A stretch of DNA of 64,000 bases from JANXQG01 sp964615095 (GCA_964615095.1 CAZTPX010000022.1:1-64000), one strand, 5' to 3'. Positions 15,390 through 28,700 are shown, counted from the first letter of the stretch. Notes: a model not told the origin generated them from the letters alone. A program made the numbers and translations.

Positions 15390-16640
15390 ATGGCCAGCCA
15401 TCGTTTTACGCGACGCGCATTCCTGCAAAGCGCAGGGGCCCTTGCGGCCGCCCCCTATGTGATCACTTCCACCGCCTTGGGCGGTCCCGATAAGCCCGCG
15501 GCCAGCGAGCGCGTGACCGTCGGCCATATCGGCGTCGGCGGGCGGGGCAATTTCTACGAATTCCAGCACTGCCGCAACAGCCAGAGCGTGGCTGTTGCCG
15601 ATCCTTACAAGGACCGCCGCGAGGCCCACGCCAAGATGTGCGGCGGCAAGGCCTACGTCGATTTCCGCGAACTGCTGGCCCGCACCGATATCGATGCCGT
15701 GGTTGTCGCCACGCCGGACCACTGGCACGTGCCGATCGCCATCGCGGCAGCCCGGGCCAAGAAGGACGCCTATGTCGAGAAGCCGCTGGGCCTCAGCGCG
15801 GAGCAGGACCTGACCTGCCGCAAGGTCTTCCAAGAGCACGGCCGCATCTTCCAGTACGGCACGCAGCAGCGGAGCTCGAACCATTGCCGCCTGGGCTGCG
15901 AACTGGTCCGCAGCGGCCGGATCGGCAAGATCGCGGGGCTAGAGGTCATTGCCCCCAACGGCGGCCAGGGCGGATCGACCAAGGAAATCGCCGTGCCGCC
16001 GAACCTGGACTACGACATGTGGCTAGGCCCCGCGCCCAAGACGCCCTTCACGGCCGACCGCTGCCATCCACCCGGAACCTATTGGATCTACGACTACTCG
16101 ATCGGCTATCTGGCCGGCTGGGGCGCCCATCCCTTGGACATCCTGGTCTGGGGCTGCGACAACGACCTGGCAGGGCCGATGACCTTCGAAGGCACGGGCG
16201 AGATCCCCACCAAGGGCCTGTATGACACGGTATTCAACTGGAACGTGAAGATCCAGATGGCCGGCGGTGTGGCCATGACCTTCCTGCCCGGCGGCGATTC
16301 GACGAAATTCATCGGCAGCGAGGGCTGGATCCGCATTTGGCGGGGCGGCTGGGACGCCGAACCGAAATCGCTGCTGACTGCCAAGCTCGGCCCCAACGAC
16401 GTCCACCTGATCGAGAGCCAGAGCCAGAGCCAGAACTTCATCGACGCGGTGAAGGCCCGCAAAGGCGCGGTCAGCCCCTTGGCCGACGCGGTCCGCAGCG
16501 ACATCATCAGTCACATGTGCGACATTGCCATTCGGCTGAAACGGAAGATCACCTGGGATCCAAAGAAAGAGCAGATCGTCGGCGATGCCGAGGCGACGAA
16601 GCTGCTCAGCCGGCCCATGCGGGCGCCGTGGACGATTTAG
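15390..16640 (+). CDS. TAT-exported Gfo/Idh/MocA-family oxidoreductase
   Basis: Protein of 416 aa from the ATG at 15390 (AAGGA upstream; a longer in-frame ATG-like start at 15327 is not needed). It begins with a twin-arginine signal, RFTRRAFLQSAGALAAAP. The Rossmann NAD(P)-binding motif VGHIGVGGRGNFYEF follows, then DIDAVVVATPDHWHVPIAIA, AYVEKPLG (the conserved Glu-Lys-Pro) and YDYSIGYLAGWGAHPLDILV, which holds the catalytic His region. Members oxidise or reduce sugars and inositols, and planctomycetes encode many exported copies thought to act on sugar derivatives. The substrate is unknown. Confidence 0.92.
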   Translation: MASHRFTRRAFLQSAGALAAAPYVITSTALGGPDKPAASERVTVGHIGVGGRGNFYEFQHCRNSQSVAVADPYKDRREAHAKMCGGKAYVDFRELLARTDIDAVVVATPDHWHVPIAIAAARAKKDAYVEKPLGLSAEQDLTCRKVFQEHGRIFQYGTQQRSSNHCRLGCELVRSGRIGKIAGLEVIAPNGGQGGSTKEIAVPPNLDYDMWLGPAPKTPFTADRCHPPGTYWIYDYSIGYLAGWGAHPLDILVWGCDNDLAGPMTFEGTGEIPTKGLYDTVFNWNVKIQMAGGVAMTFLPGGDSTKFIGSEGWIRIWRGGWDAEPKSLLTAKLGPNDVHLIESQSQSQNFIDAVKARKGAVSPLADAVRSDIISHMCDIAIRLKRKITWDPKKEQIVGDAEATKLLSRPMRAPWTI

Positions 16641-16657
16641 AAGCTATCCGAGAAGTC

Positions 16658-16700
16658 TCCCCTCTCCCGCCTGCTGTACCCAGCAGGATGGGAGAGGGGA
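16658..16700. repeat. Hairpin after oxidoreductase gene
   Basis: TCCCCTCTCCC (16658-16668) pairs with GGGAGAGGGGA (16690-16700), and an inner CCTGCTG/CAGCAGG extends the stem. It starts 17 bases after the oxidoreductase stop and 51 bases before the next start. It may act as a transcript 3' end, but it lacks a T-run and its sequence looks like a repeat. Confidence 0.5.
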
Positions 16701-16750
16701 CATGTTTAGCCTACATCGTGCACTTGTTCCGGCCCAGGCGGTCTATTGCT

Positions 16751-18067
16751 ATGATCCTCCGAACCTTGCCCTTGTTCTCTCTGTTGTTCTGCTCGCTCGC
16801 GCTGGCCGCTGAACCGGCGGCCAGCGACGCGGCCCTGGTGGCCGCCGTGCGGGCCGGCAAACCGGTTGTCGCGGCCGATCGCCCGGTCGCGACGGCCATC
16901 GCGCGGATCGATGCCCTGCGCGGGAAGATGGAATTGGACGCTGCAGGCCGGCTTGTGGGTGTCGATCTGGCCGGAGATCGCGTCTCGGTGAGCGACGCCG
17001 ATGTTGCCGCGATTGCCGCCTTGCCACGCCTCCGTAGCGTGCGGCTTTCCGGCAGCCAACTCACCAGCGCCGGCCTGGAACGGCTCTGTTCCCTGGGCGA
17101 TCTCGCCGAACTGGCCCTGCAAGATGCCCAGATCGACAGCGCCGGGCTGCGCAAGCTGACGACGCTCAAGAAGCTTCAGACCCTGTTATTGCGGCGCGCG
17201 AACAACCTCACGGACGAGGCCCTGGACTGCTTGAAGGAGTTTCCGGTCCTGACGCGGCTATCGTTGGTCGAGGACGGTATTTCCGACGAGGGGCTGGAAC
17301 ACCTCAAGGACCTCACGCAATTGCGCGTGCTCGATCTGCGCGGATGCGCGGGCGTGGGCGATGCCGGACTGGCCCGCCTGAAGGGGCTGAAGAACCTCAA
17401 GGGCCTGAAACTCGGCGGGGCCGCCGTCAGCGACGCTGGCCTGGCGGTGCTCAAGAACTTCAGCGGGCTGGAAAGCCTGGCCATCGAGGACTGCAACGTC
17501 AGCGACGACGGCCTCGCTCAATTGGAAGGATTGCCCATCGAGGATCTTGCCCTGGTGCGGTGCTTCAGCATCGGCGACAGCGGCATCGCGCACCTTGCGC
17601 GGTTCCGCCTCAGGCAACTTGCGCTCAGGGCCACGTCGGTGACCAGCGACGGGCTAGTCCACCTGGCCCGAATGACGACGCTCCGCAGCCTGACCATCAA
17701 CCGCTGCGGTGTGGACGATGCGGGACTGGAGCATCTCGCCGGGCTGAAGGACCTTTCAAAGCTCGATCTCCGGCAAACGCGGATCAGCGACCGCGGCTTG
17801 AAGACGGTCGCCGGCTTTCCGGGCCTGAAGTCGCTGGACGTGGGCGAGGACGGAATCACCGATGCGGGCGTTGCCGAGCTAGTTCCGCTCAAGCAGCTCG
17901 ACTGGCTGGACCTGGGAGCGAACGCCGGCGTGAGCGAAGTCTCAGTCGCACATTTGGCCAAACTTGCCGGGTTGAAAACGCTGGCGATCGGGCAAACGGG
18001 CATTTCCGAGCAAGGCGCTGCCCGGCTTCGTGCCGCGCTGCCGCGGTGCAAGATCATGCGGGAGTAG
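16751..18067 (+). CDS. Secreted leucine-rich-repeat protein
   Basis: Protein of 438 aa with a Sec signal peptide (MILRTLPLFSLLFCSLALAA). After a 60-residue N-terminal part come about 14 leucine-rich repeats of about 24 residues. The pattern is L..L..L.L..t.isd.gL..L..L..L, for example LRVLDLRGCAGVGDAGLARL and LSKLDLRQTRISDRGLKTVA, the AMN1/GALA-like LRR type common in planctomycetes. The frame is open back to 16337, but that part overlaps the oxidoreductase gene; the ATG at 16751 gives a clean signal sequence. It probably acts as an extracytoplasmic protein-binding scaffold; its ligand is unknown. Confidence 0.85.
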   Translation: MILRTLPLFSLLFCSLALAAEPAASDAALVAAVRAGKPVVAADRPVATAIARIDALRGKMELDAAGRLVGVDLAGDRVSVSDADVAAIAALPRLRSVRLSGSQLTSAGLERLCSLGDLAELALQDAQIDSAGLRKLTTLKKLQTLLLRRANNLTDEALDCLKEFPVLTRLSLVEDGISDEGLEHLKDLTQLRVLDLRGCAGVGDAGLARLKGLKNLKGLKLGGAAVSDAGLAVLKNFSGLESLAIEDCNVSDDGLAQLEGLPIEDLALVRCFSIGDSGIAHLARFRLRQLALRATSVTSDGLVHLARMTTLRSLTINRCGVDDAGLEHLAGLKDLSKLDLRQTRISDRGLKTVAGFPGLKSLDVGEDGITDAGVAELVPLKQLDWLDLGANAGVSEVSVAHLAKLAGLKTLAIGQTGISEQGAARLRAALPRCKIMRE

Positions 18068-19712
18068 GGTGGGGCTAATTGCAAAGTGCAAATCAGGTGC
18101 GAAATTTACGCGGAGCGGAATTTCCTATAACGCCCGTTCAGCCGATGGAAATGCGCAGCGCGCTTCCCGCGGCGGCGCGATGAAATCAGTCCATCCGCTG
18201 GACACCATTTGAAACAGATCAGCCTGCCTCGGAAAATTCTCGCCAGAGAAACCCCGGCTTTTGGGCCTTCTCAGACCCGCTCGGGGAATGATGATTTGTT
18301 GCGCGATGTTGAATTTTTTGAAACGGAGTGTTGCGCAGCCGGGGGAGTTCCAAAGGTGGCAGGTCAGAAAAATAATCGTCGATCGAAAAATACCGGCCGG
18401 CCCAAACGGTTAAGGAAGCGGGCGGCCGGGGCAGACCCGCCAAGGTTCCGCAGCCAGGCCACCCGCCCGGTCATCCTGGGTGTAGACCCTTTTACTCTAT
18501 CTGACTGCTAAACGGCATCCTTTGGCGGGAGGCCACCCCGGGGTCCACCATGCCTTTCGCCTGGCCGACGCGGAATCGAGTGGGTCTTGCGCGAAACGTT
18601 GGCATCTCCGAACATGAGGGAGGGTTGACGAGCCGGTTATCGGCGGCGGACCTCACGCGGAAAGGCAGTGGCTCGATGGCCATTACCGTGTAATGGAACT
18701 GCCGGTTTTCACGACGGTTTGCGGCGAATTGTGCAGGAGATGTTAAAAAAAATCTGGCGCTTCGCGACGAACTTATCACGCGACGGGTAACCCGGATGGT
18801 CACTCGTGGGGGCTAGAGGGCATTTCCTTGCGCGCGGAGAAGTGCCCCTCCTCCGCAGGCAAGCAGTCGCGAAATGCTTCGGATTCGATACGGCCAGCAG
18901 CCATACTGTAGAGTGGTCGTCGACACCGGCCTGCCCGACTTCTGCGGCGCCGAACTGGCATGGCATGCAGAAGACACCGCTGCACATCCGGGCGAAGTGG
19001 CTCTTGCTGCCACCACAGGTACCTGTGGCTTCGTTGTTGGAAACCTCAGGTTTTACGGCGATGCGGCACTTTGAATACCGAGATGGCGGTCTCGGACTGC
19101 CGCGGCCGGAAAAGTGCGGGGCGGTCACCAATCGCCCACCCAGCGTCAGAAAAGGAAGGATTGTCGGGACTTGGTTCAGATTGGTATTGGTCTTCATTTC
19201 ACCTTCAGCGGCGCTCGTACCCAAAAAATCTTGGGGGGTACTTGACAAACTGAATTTGACCGATTACGGTAAACCGCGTTCATGTAATATTGTTGGCTTC
19301 GGCAGGCACGACGGGACGCTACCCATGAAGTAGTTGGACGCCAAAAGCGAATTACGAACCCATCGTTAGGACCGATACCATGATCGCTAAAGCGTGCCGA
19401 TCAGATGGTGTAACGGCCGTGAATGGCTGCCTTTACCCGTTGGAATGCCCCAGCGAGGTTCTATCTTGCGCCATTTTCGAGGCTCATTTTTTCGAGCCCC
19501 CGGTTGAATTTGTGTTGTGAGGCTGCGCCTTCAATGTATCTCTTCCCTGCACACGGCGGAGGACACATAAAAGGGTACCTGTACCATTCGACCTGATTGC
19601 TTGGCATGCACCAGGAGTTGGACGGCTACATTCCATTTAGTCGTGTATCCCCGTCTGAACGTGCGGTTGGCGCCGGTCGTTACTTTGCAGCAAGACCTTT
19701 GGGAGGGCAATT
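18068..19712. other. Long intergenic region upstream of the giant gene
   Basis: 1,645 bases without a convincing gene. Reading frames such as 18709-19248 (minus) and 18806-19333 (plus) have no domain, no signal or membrane segment and overlap each other on opposite strands. Visible structure: a perfect 16-bp palindrome CCACAGGTACCTGTGG at 19013-19028, CCGAGA-N6-TCTCGG at 19078-19095, and a small hairpin GGCTC-N-GAGCC near 19480-19499. The stretch could contain the promoter and a long leader of the giant gene, decayed genes, or an RNA gene that I cannot recognise. Confidence 0.5.
19242..19270 (+). promoter_or_regulatory. Candidate promoter for the giant gene
   Basis: TTGACA at 19242-19247 and TACGGT at 19265-19270 with an optimal 17-base spacer. 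The -35 box is a perfect match; the -10 box is poor. It is 443 bases before the start codon, so a long untranslated leader would be implied. Confidence 0.3.
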
Positions 19713-22700
19713 ATGGGTTCCGCTACAACACGTGCTGAGAATCGTCGCAGGTTTTCTTCGCCGAAGAAGTATCGGTACGACCGCCTGGGCGGCCGCGAGC
19801 GCAGACTGCGGATTGAGGCATTGGAACAACGGACTCTCTTGACGATCAACTTGCTCGTCACGAATCCTACAGGCAGCGCATCGGTGGCCGGTTCGCTTCC
19901 TTGGGCGGTGGCGCAAGCCAACGCGGCGACGGGCGGCAATGTCGTCATCGACTTCCAGATTCCTCAATCCGCAGCGAACCTGGCCGTAGGCGGCGCGACT
20001 AGCCCGAACGTCTTTCAGATCCAGCCTCTCACCCCGCTGCTTCTCGACAGTTCGGCCCTTTCGGTGACCATCGATGGAAGCAGCGAGGCGGCCTTTCTGG
20101 GCAACAATTCGAACCCGGCCGGCGGCCCGACGATCGTGCTCGACGGGTCGAAATCCGGTGCGCCCTCGGACGGCCTGCAGCTTGATACGAACACCACTGT
20201 CCTTGACCTGGGAATTCAGAATTTCTCCGGAAGCGGCGTACACGTGTTCGGGACCGGCAGCACGGTGGCCGGTTGCTTCATCGGCGCCGACGCCACGGGA
20301 ACTATCGCCGAGCGCAACGGCACCGGCATAACCATCGATTCCAACGCCTCGGACAACATCATCGGCGGGACTACGGCCGCGGCGCGGAACCTCATCTCCG
20401 GCAACAACGCCGGCGTGATCATCCAGGGCAGCAGCGCGACGCGAAACGTGGTGGAGGGGAACTACATCGGTACCAACGCCTCGGGCCAGTCGATGGGCTG
20501 GGCGGATTCCAACGGCAACCCCGTCGCCGCCAACGCATGGTGCGGAGTCGTACTCCAGAGCGGGGCGTTTGGCAACATAATCGGTGGCACGGTTCCGGGG
20601 GCGCGGAACGTGATCTCCGGTTCCGGCGGGAATGGTGTTTTGATCCAGTATGGCGCGACGGAGAACGTGGTGGAGGGCAACTATATCGGTACGGATGCCT
20701 CGGGCGACGCGCCCCTGGCCACGGGAAATGCCAACAGTTCCTCGGGCATTGCCATTATCAACGGCGCGTCGGACAACACCATCGGCGGCACGACCGCCGC
20801 GGCGCGGAACATCATTTCCGGCAACCGCAATGCGGGCTCCTACATCGGCGGCGCAGGCACGACCGGCAACATGGTTGAGGGGAACTACGTCGGCGTCGGT
20901 CCCGATGGCACAACGCCCGTCCCCAACGGTTGGAATGGCATCCAGATTGACAGCGGCGCTGCGAGCAACATGATCGGCGGCAGCGACTTCGCTGACGGCA
21001 ACACGATTGCCGACAACAACGGCGCAGGGGTGGCAGTGGCCGATGACTCCTCCACCGGGAACACGATTCGTCTGAATTCGATCCACGACAACTCCGCATT
21101 GGGTATCGACCTGGGCGGTAGTGGGATACCAACGCCCAACGACCCGATCAATCCCGAGACGGGACCCAACAACTGCCAGGACTATCCAGTGCTCGCAGCC
21201 GCGGTCCCCGGCAGCTCGACCCTGGTTTCCGGCACGCTTCACACCGCCCCCAACCAGACGTACACACTCGACTTCTATGCCAATGCAACTCTGGATTCCA
21301 ACGGCAACGCGGAGGGCGACGTCTATCTCGGCTCGATGGGGGCGACGACCGACGCCGCGGGAGACGTTTCCTTCACCGATGTCCCGCTTCCCGGCGCCAG
21401 TCGCCCCGGCGAGTGGATCACCGCCACGGCCACGGATGCCGGCGGCGACACCTCGGAGTTTTCCCCGGGATTGAGAGAGCCAGCTTCGCCGATTGCCCTG
21501 TACGTTACGAATACGTCGGGCGACCCTTCAGTAGCGAATTCCCTTCCATGGGCGGTGGCACAAGCCGATGCATCGATAGCCGCCAGCGTAACCATTGATT
21601 TCGAGATTCCTCAATCGGCCGCTAACTTGGCCGGCGGCGGCGCGGCTAGCCCGAACGTCTTCCAGATCCAGCCTCTGGCCACCCTGGTTCTCAACAGTCC
21701 GGCCCCTTCGGTGACCATCGATGGAAGCAGCGAGGCGGCCTTCCTGGGCGGCAATCCCAATCCGGCCGGCGGCCCGACCATTGTCCTCGACGGATCGCAA
21801 TCCGGCGCGCCCTCGGACGGCCTGCAGCTTCATTCGAGCACCACCGTCCTCGACCTGGGTATTCAGAGTTTCTCCGGAAGCGGCGTACACGTCTTCGGCA
21901 GCGGCAGCACGGTGGCCGATTGCTACATCGGCAGCGACGCCACAGGGACTATCGCCCAGCGCAACGGGACTGGCATAACCATTGATTCGGGCGCCTCGAA
22001 TAACACCATCGGCGGCACGACGGCCGCGGCGCGGAACCTCATCTCCGGCAACTACAATGCCGTCGTGATCCAGGGCGTCGGAGCGACGGGAAACGTGGTG
22101 GAGGGGAACTACATCGGCACCAACGCCTCGGGCCAGTCGATGGGCTGGACGGATTCCAACGGCAACCCCGTCGCCGCCAATACGTGGTGCGGCGTGGTGA
22201 TCCAGAACGGGGCGTCTGACAACATAATCGGCGGCACGCTTCCGGGGGCGCGGAACGTGATCTCCGGCAGCGGGGGGAACGGCGTTTTCATCACAGATCC
22301 CGGCACGGTAAACAACCTTGTCGAGAGAAACTACTTGGGCACCGACGCATCGGGCGACGCGCCCCTGGCCACGGGAAGTGCCAACAATGATTCGGCCATT
22401 GTGATTTACAACGGCGCCTCGAATAACACCATCGGCGGCACGACGGCCGCGGCGCGGAACGTCATCTCCGGCAACTACAACGGCATGAACATCGGGGGCA
22501 GCGGCACGAGCGGCAACGTGGTCGAGGGGAACTACATCGGCGTCGGCGCCGATGGCACGACGCCGGTCCCAAACGCCTGGAACGGCATCTGGACCAATAG
22601 TGGGGCATCGGACAACACCATCGGCGGCAGCGACACGGCCGACGCCAACATCATTGCCCACAACGGCGGTGCGGGGGTAGGTGTGACCGACGACTCGACC

Positions 22701-25700
22701 GGCAATACCATCCGTCTGAATTCCATCCACGACAACGGGGCATTGGGAATTGACCTGGGCGATGACGGCGTGACGCCCAACGACCCGACCAACCCCGACA
22801 CGGGACCCAATAACTGCCAGAACTACCCTGTGCTCACGGCGGCGACCGCCGGCAGTTCGACCGTGGTTTCCGGCACGCTCGAAAGCGCCTCAAGCCAGAC
22901 CTTCACCCTTGATTTCTACGCGAATCAAACTCCCGATCCCAGCGGCTATGGGCAGGGCGCCGTCTACCTGGGCTCGACCACGGTGACGACCGACGGCACA
23001 GGCAATGCTTCCTTCACGAATGTTTCGCTCGCTGGCACCAGTGCGCAGGATGCGTGGATTACCGCCACGGCCACGGATGCCGGCGGTGACACCTCGGAGT
23101 TCTCCGCGGCATTGCAAGAGCAAGCGGCTGCGCCAAGTGCCCTGCTTGTCACGAATACCTCGGGCGACGCCTCGGTGGCGAATTCCCTTCCCTGGGCGGT
23201 GGCGCAGGCCGACGCTGCGGCAGCCGGCAGCGCAATCATCGACTTCCAGATTCCTCAATCGGCCGCCAATCTGGCCGTGGACGGGGCGGCGAGCCCGAAC
23301 GTCTTTGAGATCCAGCCCCTGGCCACCCTGGTTTTGAACAATCCGGGCTGCTCCATCACTATCGACGGTAGCAGCGAGGCGGCCTTCCTGGGCGACAATC
23401 CTAATCCGGCCGGCGGCCCGACGATCGTCCTGGACGGATCGCAGCCGGGGGCGCCCTCGGACGGCCTGCAATTGTATTCGAGCACCACTGTCCTCGACCT
23501 GGGAATTCAGAATTTCTCCGGAAGCGGCATGCACTTATTTGGCAGCGGCAGCACGGTGGCCGGGTGCTTCATCGGCGCCGACGCCACCGGCAGCGTCGCG
23601 GAGTCCAATGGAGACGGCATCATCATTGATTCGGGCGCCTCCGACAACACCATCGGCGGCACGACGGCCGCGGCGCGGAACGTCATCTCCGGCAACTACG
23701 CCGGCGTGGTAATCCAGGGCAGCGGAGCGACGGGAAATGTCGTGGAGGGGAACTGCATCGGCGTCGACGCCGACGGCGCGACGCCGGTCCCCAACGCCTG
23801 GAACGGCATCTGGATCAACGCTGGGGCATCGGGCAACACGATCGGCGGCGGCGACACGGCTGACGGCAACGTCATTGCCTACAACGCCGGCGCGGGGGTG
23901 GGGGTGAGCGATGACTCGACCGGCAACACCATCCGCCTGAATTCGATCCACGATAACGGGGCATTGGGCATCGACCTGGGCAATGACGGCGTGACGCCCA
24001 ACCATCCGACCAATCCGGTGGCCGGCCCCAACAACTGGCAGAACTACCCCGTGCTCACGGCGGCCGGGGCCGGCAGTTCGACTACGGTCTCCGGCACGCT
24101 GCACAGTGCCGCTAACCAGACCTATACCCTTGATTTCTACGCCAGTCCGACTCCCGACCCCAGCGGTTACGGGCAAGGCGCGGTTTACGTGGGCTCGACG
24201 ACGGTAACGACCGACGGCGGGGGCAACGCTTCGTTCACGAATGTCTCGCTTCCAGGCGCCAGCAAAGGGGGCGAGTGGATTACGGCTACCGCCACGGATG
24301 CCGCCGGCGACACCTCGGAGTTCTCCGCGGCATTGCGAGAGCCGGTGCTCCCGCCAGTTACGCTCTCGGTCACGAATACGTCGGGCGACCCTTCGGTGGC
24401 GAATTCCCTTCCTTGGGCGGTGGCACAAGCCGATGCCGCGGCAGCCGGCAGCGTAACCATCGACTTCCAGATCTCTCAATCGGCCGCCAACCTGGCCGTG
24501 GGCGGGGCGACTAGCCCGAACGTCTTTCAGATCCAGCCCCTGACCAGCCTGGTTGTCAACAATCCGGGCTGCCCAATCATCACCATTGATGGAAGCAGCG
24601 AGGCGGCCTTCCTGGGCGGCAACCCGAACCCGGCCGGCGGCCCGACGATCGTGCTGGACGGGTCGGAATCCGGCGCGCCCTCGGACGGCCTGCAGCTTTA
24701 TTCGAGCGCCACGATCCTCGACCTGGGGATCCAGAACTTCTCCGCAAGCGGCGTACACGTCTTCGGCAGCGGCAGCACAGTGGCCGGTTGCTTTGTCGGC
24801 GCCGACGCCACGGGGACCATCGCCCAGCGCAACTGGACTGGCATAACCATTGATTCGGGCGCCTCGGACAACATCATTGGCGGGACTACGGCCACGGCGC
24901 GGAACCTCATCTCCGGCAACAACAACGGCGTCGTGATCCAGGGCGGCGGAGCGACGGGAAACGTGGTGGAGGGGAACTACATCGGCACCAACGCCTCGGG
25001 CCAGTCGATGGGCTGGACGGATTCCAATGGCAACCCCGTCGCCGCCAATACGTCTTTCGGCGTGCTGATCCAGAGCGGGGCTTCTGACAATATAATCGGC
25101 GGCACAATTCCGGGGGCGCGGAACGTGATCTCCGGCACCACTTGGAATGCCGTTGATTTGGCGAACGGCGCCACGGGAAACGTGGTGGAGGGCAACTACA
25201 TCGGCACCGACGCATCAGGCAACCTGCCCCTGGCTTCCGGAAGCGCCAACAATGATTCGGGCATTGTGATTGAAAGCGGCGCTATGGACAATACCATCGG
25301 CGGCACGACGGCCGCGGCGCGGAACGTCATCTCCGGCAACTACAACGGCATGAACATCACGGGCAGCGGAACGACGGGGAACCTCGTCGAGGGGAACTAC
25401 ATCGGCGTCGGCGCCGATGGCGAGACGCCGGTTCCCAACGGCTGGAACGGCATCTGGATCAACACTGGGGCATCGGGCAACACGATCGGCGGCGACGACA
25501 CGGCTGACGGCAACGTCATTGCCTACAACGGCGGCGCAGGGGTAGGGGTAACCGATGATTCGACCGGCAACACGATCCGCCTGAATTCGATCCACGATAA
25601 TGGGGCATTGGGCATCGACCTGGGCGATGACGGCGCGACGCCCAACCAACCAACCAATCCGGTGGCGGGCCCCAACAACTGGCAGAACTACCCCGTGCTC

Positions 25701-28700
25701 ACGGCGGCAATGCATGGCAGTTCGACCCTGGTTTCCGGCACGCTCCACAGTGCCGTCAATGAGACGTATACGATCGATTTCTATGGCAGCATGACGGCCG
25801 ATCCCAGCGGCTACGGACAGGGCGCGATCTACCTGGGCTCGACCACGGTGACGACCGACAGCACAGGCAAGGCATCCTTCGCAAATGTCTCGCTTCCCGG
25901 CGCCAGTGGACTCGGCGAGTGGATCACTGCCACGGCCACCGATGCCGGCGGCGACACCTCGGAGTTCTCCGCCGGATTGCGAGAACACGGGACTGCGACA
26001 ATTACCTTGCTCGTCACGAATACATCGGGCGATGGCTCGGTGAACGGTTCGCTCCCTTGGGCCGTGGCACAAGCCGATACGACGACAGCCGGCAACGTGA
26101 GCATCGACTTCCAGATTCCTCAATCCGCCGCCAATCTGGCTGTCGGCGCGGCGAATTGCGCGAACGTCTTTCAAATCCAGCCCCTGGCCACGCTGGTTCT
26201 CAATAATCCGGGCTGCTTCATCACTATCGATGGAAGCAGCGAGGCGGCCTTCCTGGGTGGTAACCCGAACCCGGCCGGTGGCCCCACCATTGTCCTGGAC
26301 GGATCCCAGCCCGGGGCGCCCTCCGACGGCCTGCAGCTTTATTCGAGCACCACCGTCATCGACCTGGGTATTCAGAATTTCTCCGGAAGCGGCGTACATG
26401 TTTTCGGCAGCGGCAGCACGGTGGCCGGTTGCTTCATCGGCGCCGACGCCACGGGGACGATCGCTGAGCCCAACGGCGCTGGCATAACCATTGATTCGGG
26501 CGCCTCGGACAACACCATCGGCGGGACGATGGCCGCGGCGCGGAACCTCATCTCCGGCAACAACGCCGGCGTGGTAATCCAGGGCGGCGGAGCGACGGGA
26601 AACGTGGTGGAGGGGAACTACATCGGCACCAACGCCTCGGGCCAATCGATGGGCTGGACGGATTCCAACGGCAACCCCGTCGCCGCCAATGGGAACGGCG
26701 TGGTGCTCCAGAACGGGGCGTCCGACAACCTAATCGGTGGCACGGCTCCGGGGGCGCGGAACGTGATCTCCGGCAGCGGGGGGAACGGCATTTTCATCAC
26801 AGATCCCGGCACGGTAAACAACCTTGTCGAGGGAAACTATTTGGGCACCGACGTATCGGGCGACGCGCCTTTGGCCAGGGGAAGTGCCAACAATGATTCG
26901 GCCATTGTGATTTACAACGGCGCGTCGGACAACACCGTCGGCGGCACGACGGCCGCGGCGCGGAACGTCATCTCCGGCAACTACAACGGCATGAACATCG
27001 GGGGCAGCGGCACGAGCGGCAATGTGGTCGAGGGGAACTACATCGGCGTCGGCGCCGATGGCGCGACGCCGGTCCCCAACGCCTGGAACGGCATCTGGAT
27101 CAATAGTGGGGCATCGGGCAACACGATCGGCGGCAGCCAACTGGCTGACGGCAACGTCATTGCCTGCAACGGCGGCGCAGGGGTAGGCGTGACCGATGAC
27201 TCGACCGGCAACGTCATCCGCCTGAATTCGATCCACGATAATGGGGCATTGGGCATCGACCTGGGCAACGACGGGGTGACGCCCAACGACCCGATCAACC
27301 CCGACACGGGACCCAACAACTGCCAGAACTATCCTATGCTCACAGCCGCGGTCCCCGGCAGCTCGACCCTGGTTTCCGGCACGCTCGAAAGCGCCCCCAG
27401 CCAAACATTCACCCTTGATTTCTACGCGAATCAAACTCCCGACCCCAGCGGCTATGGGCAGGGCGCCGTCTTCCTGGGCTCGACCACGGTGACGACCGAC
27501 GGCACAGGCAACGCATCCTTCGCGAATGTCTCGCTGCCGGGCGCCAGCAGCATGGGCGAGTGGATCACCGCCACGGCCACCGATGCCGGCGGCGACACCT
27601 CGGAGTTCTCCGCGGGATTGCGAGAACGCGGGACTGCGACAATTACCTTGCTCGTCACAAATACATCGGGCGATGCCTCAGTGACCGGTTCGCTCCCTTG
27701 GGCGGTGGCGCAGGCCGATGCTTCGGCAGCCGGCAGCGTAACCATTGACTTCCAGATTCCTCAATCGGCCGCCAATTTGGCCGTAGGCGGGGCGGCGAGC
27801 CCGAACGTCTTTCAGATCCAGCCCCTGGCCAGCCTGGTTCTCAATAGTCCGGGCTGCCCAATCACCATCGATGGAAGCAGCGAGGCGGCCTTCCTGGGCG
27901 GCGATCCGAATCCGGCCGGCGGCCCGACGATCGTGCTCGACGGGTCGCAATCCGGCGCGCCCTCGGACGGCCTGCAGCTTTATACGAACACCACTGTCCT
28001 CGACCTGGGAATTCAAGATTTCTCCGGAAGCGGCGTGCATGTATTTGGCAGCGGCAGCACGGTGGCCGGGTGCTTCATTGGCGCCGACGCCACGGGGACT
28101 ATCGCCCAGCGCAACGGGACTGGTATAACCATTGATTCGGGCGCCTCGGACAACATCATCGGCGGGACTACGGCCACGGCGCGGAACCTCATCTCCGGCA
28201 ACTACAATGCCGTCGTGATCCAGGGCGTCGGAGCGACGGGAAACGTGGTGGAGGGGAACTACATCGGCACCAACGCCTCGGGCCAGTCGATGGGCTGGGC
28301 GGATTCCAACGGCAACCCCATCACCGCCAACGCGTCGTGCGGCGTGGTGATCCAGAGCGGCGCCTCCGGCAACCTGATCGGCGGGACAAACGCCGGGGCC
28401 CGTAACGTGATCTCCGGCGACGGCTACGGTGTTTTCATCGCAGGTCCCGGCACGGTAAACAACCTTGTCGAAGGAAACTACTTGGGCACCGATGCGTCGG
28501 GCGACGCGCCTCTGGCTTCCGGGAATGCCAACAATTCCTCGGGCGTTGCCATTGGCAACGGCGCGTCGGACAACACCATCGGCGGCATGACGGCCGCGGC
28601 GCGGAACGTCATTTCCGGCAACCGCAATGCGGGCCTCGACATCGGCGGCGCGGGCACGACCGGCAACGTGGTCGAGGGGAACTACGTCGGCGTCAACCCA

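Noticed and set aside
16658..16700. Rho-independent terminator
   Set aside because: A good stem but no T-run on either side; kept only as a hairpin repeat.
18709..19248. 180-codon minus-strand frame upstream of the giant gene
   Set aside because: No domain, signal peptide or good start, and it competes with plus-strand frames of equal quality.
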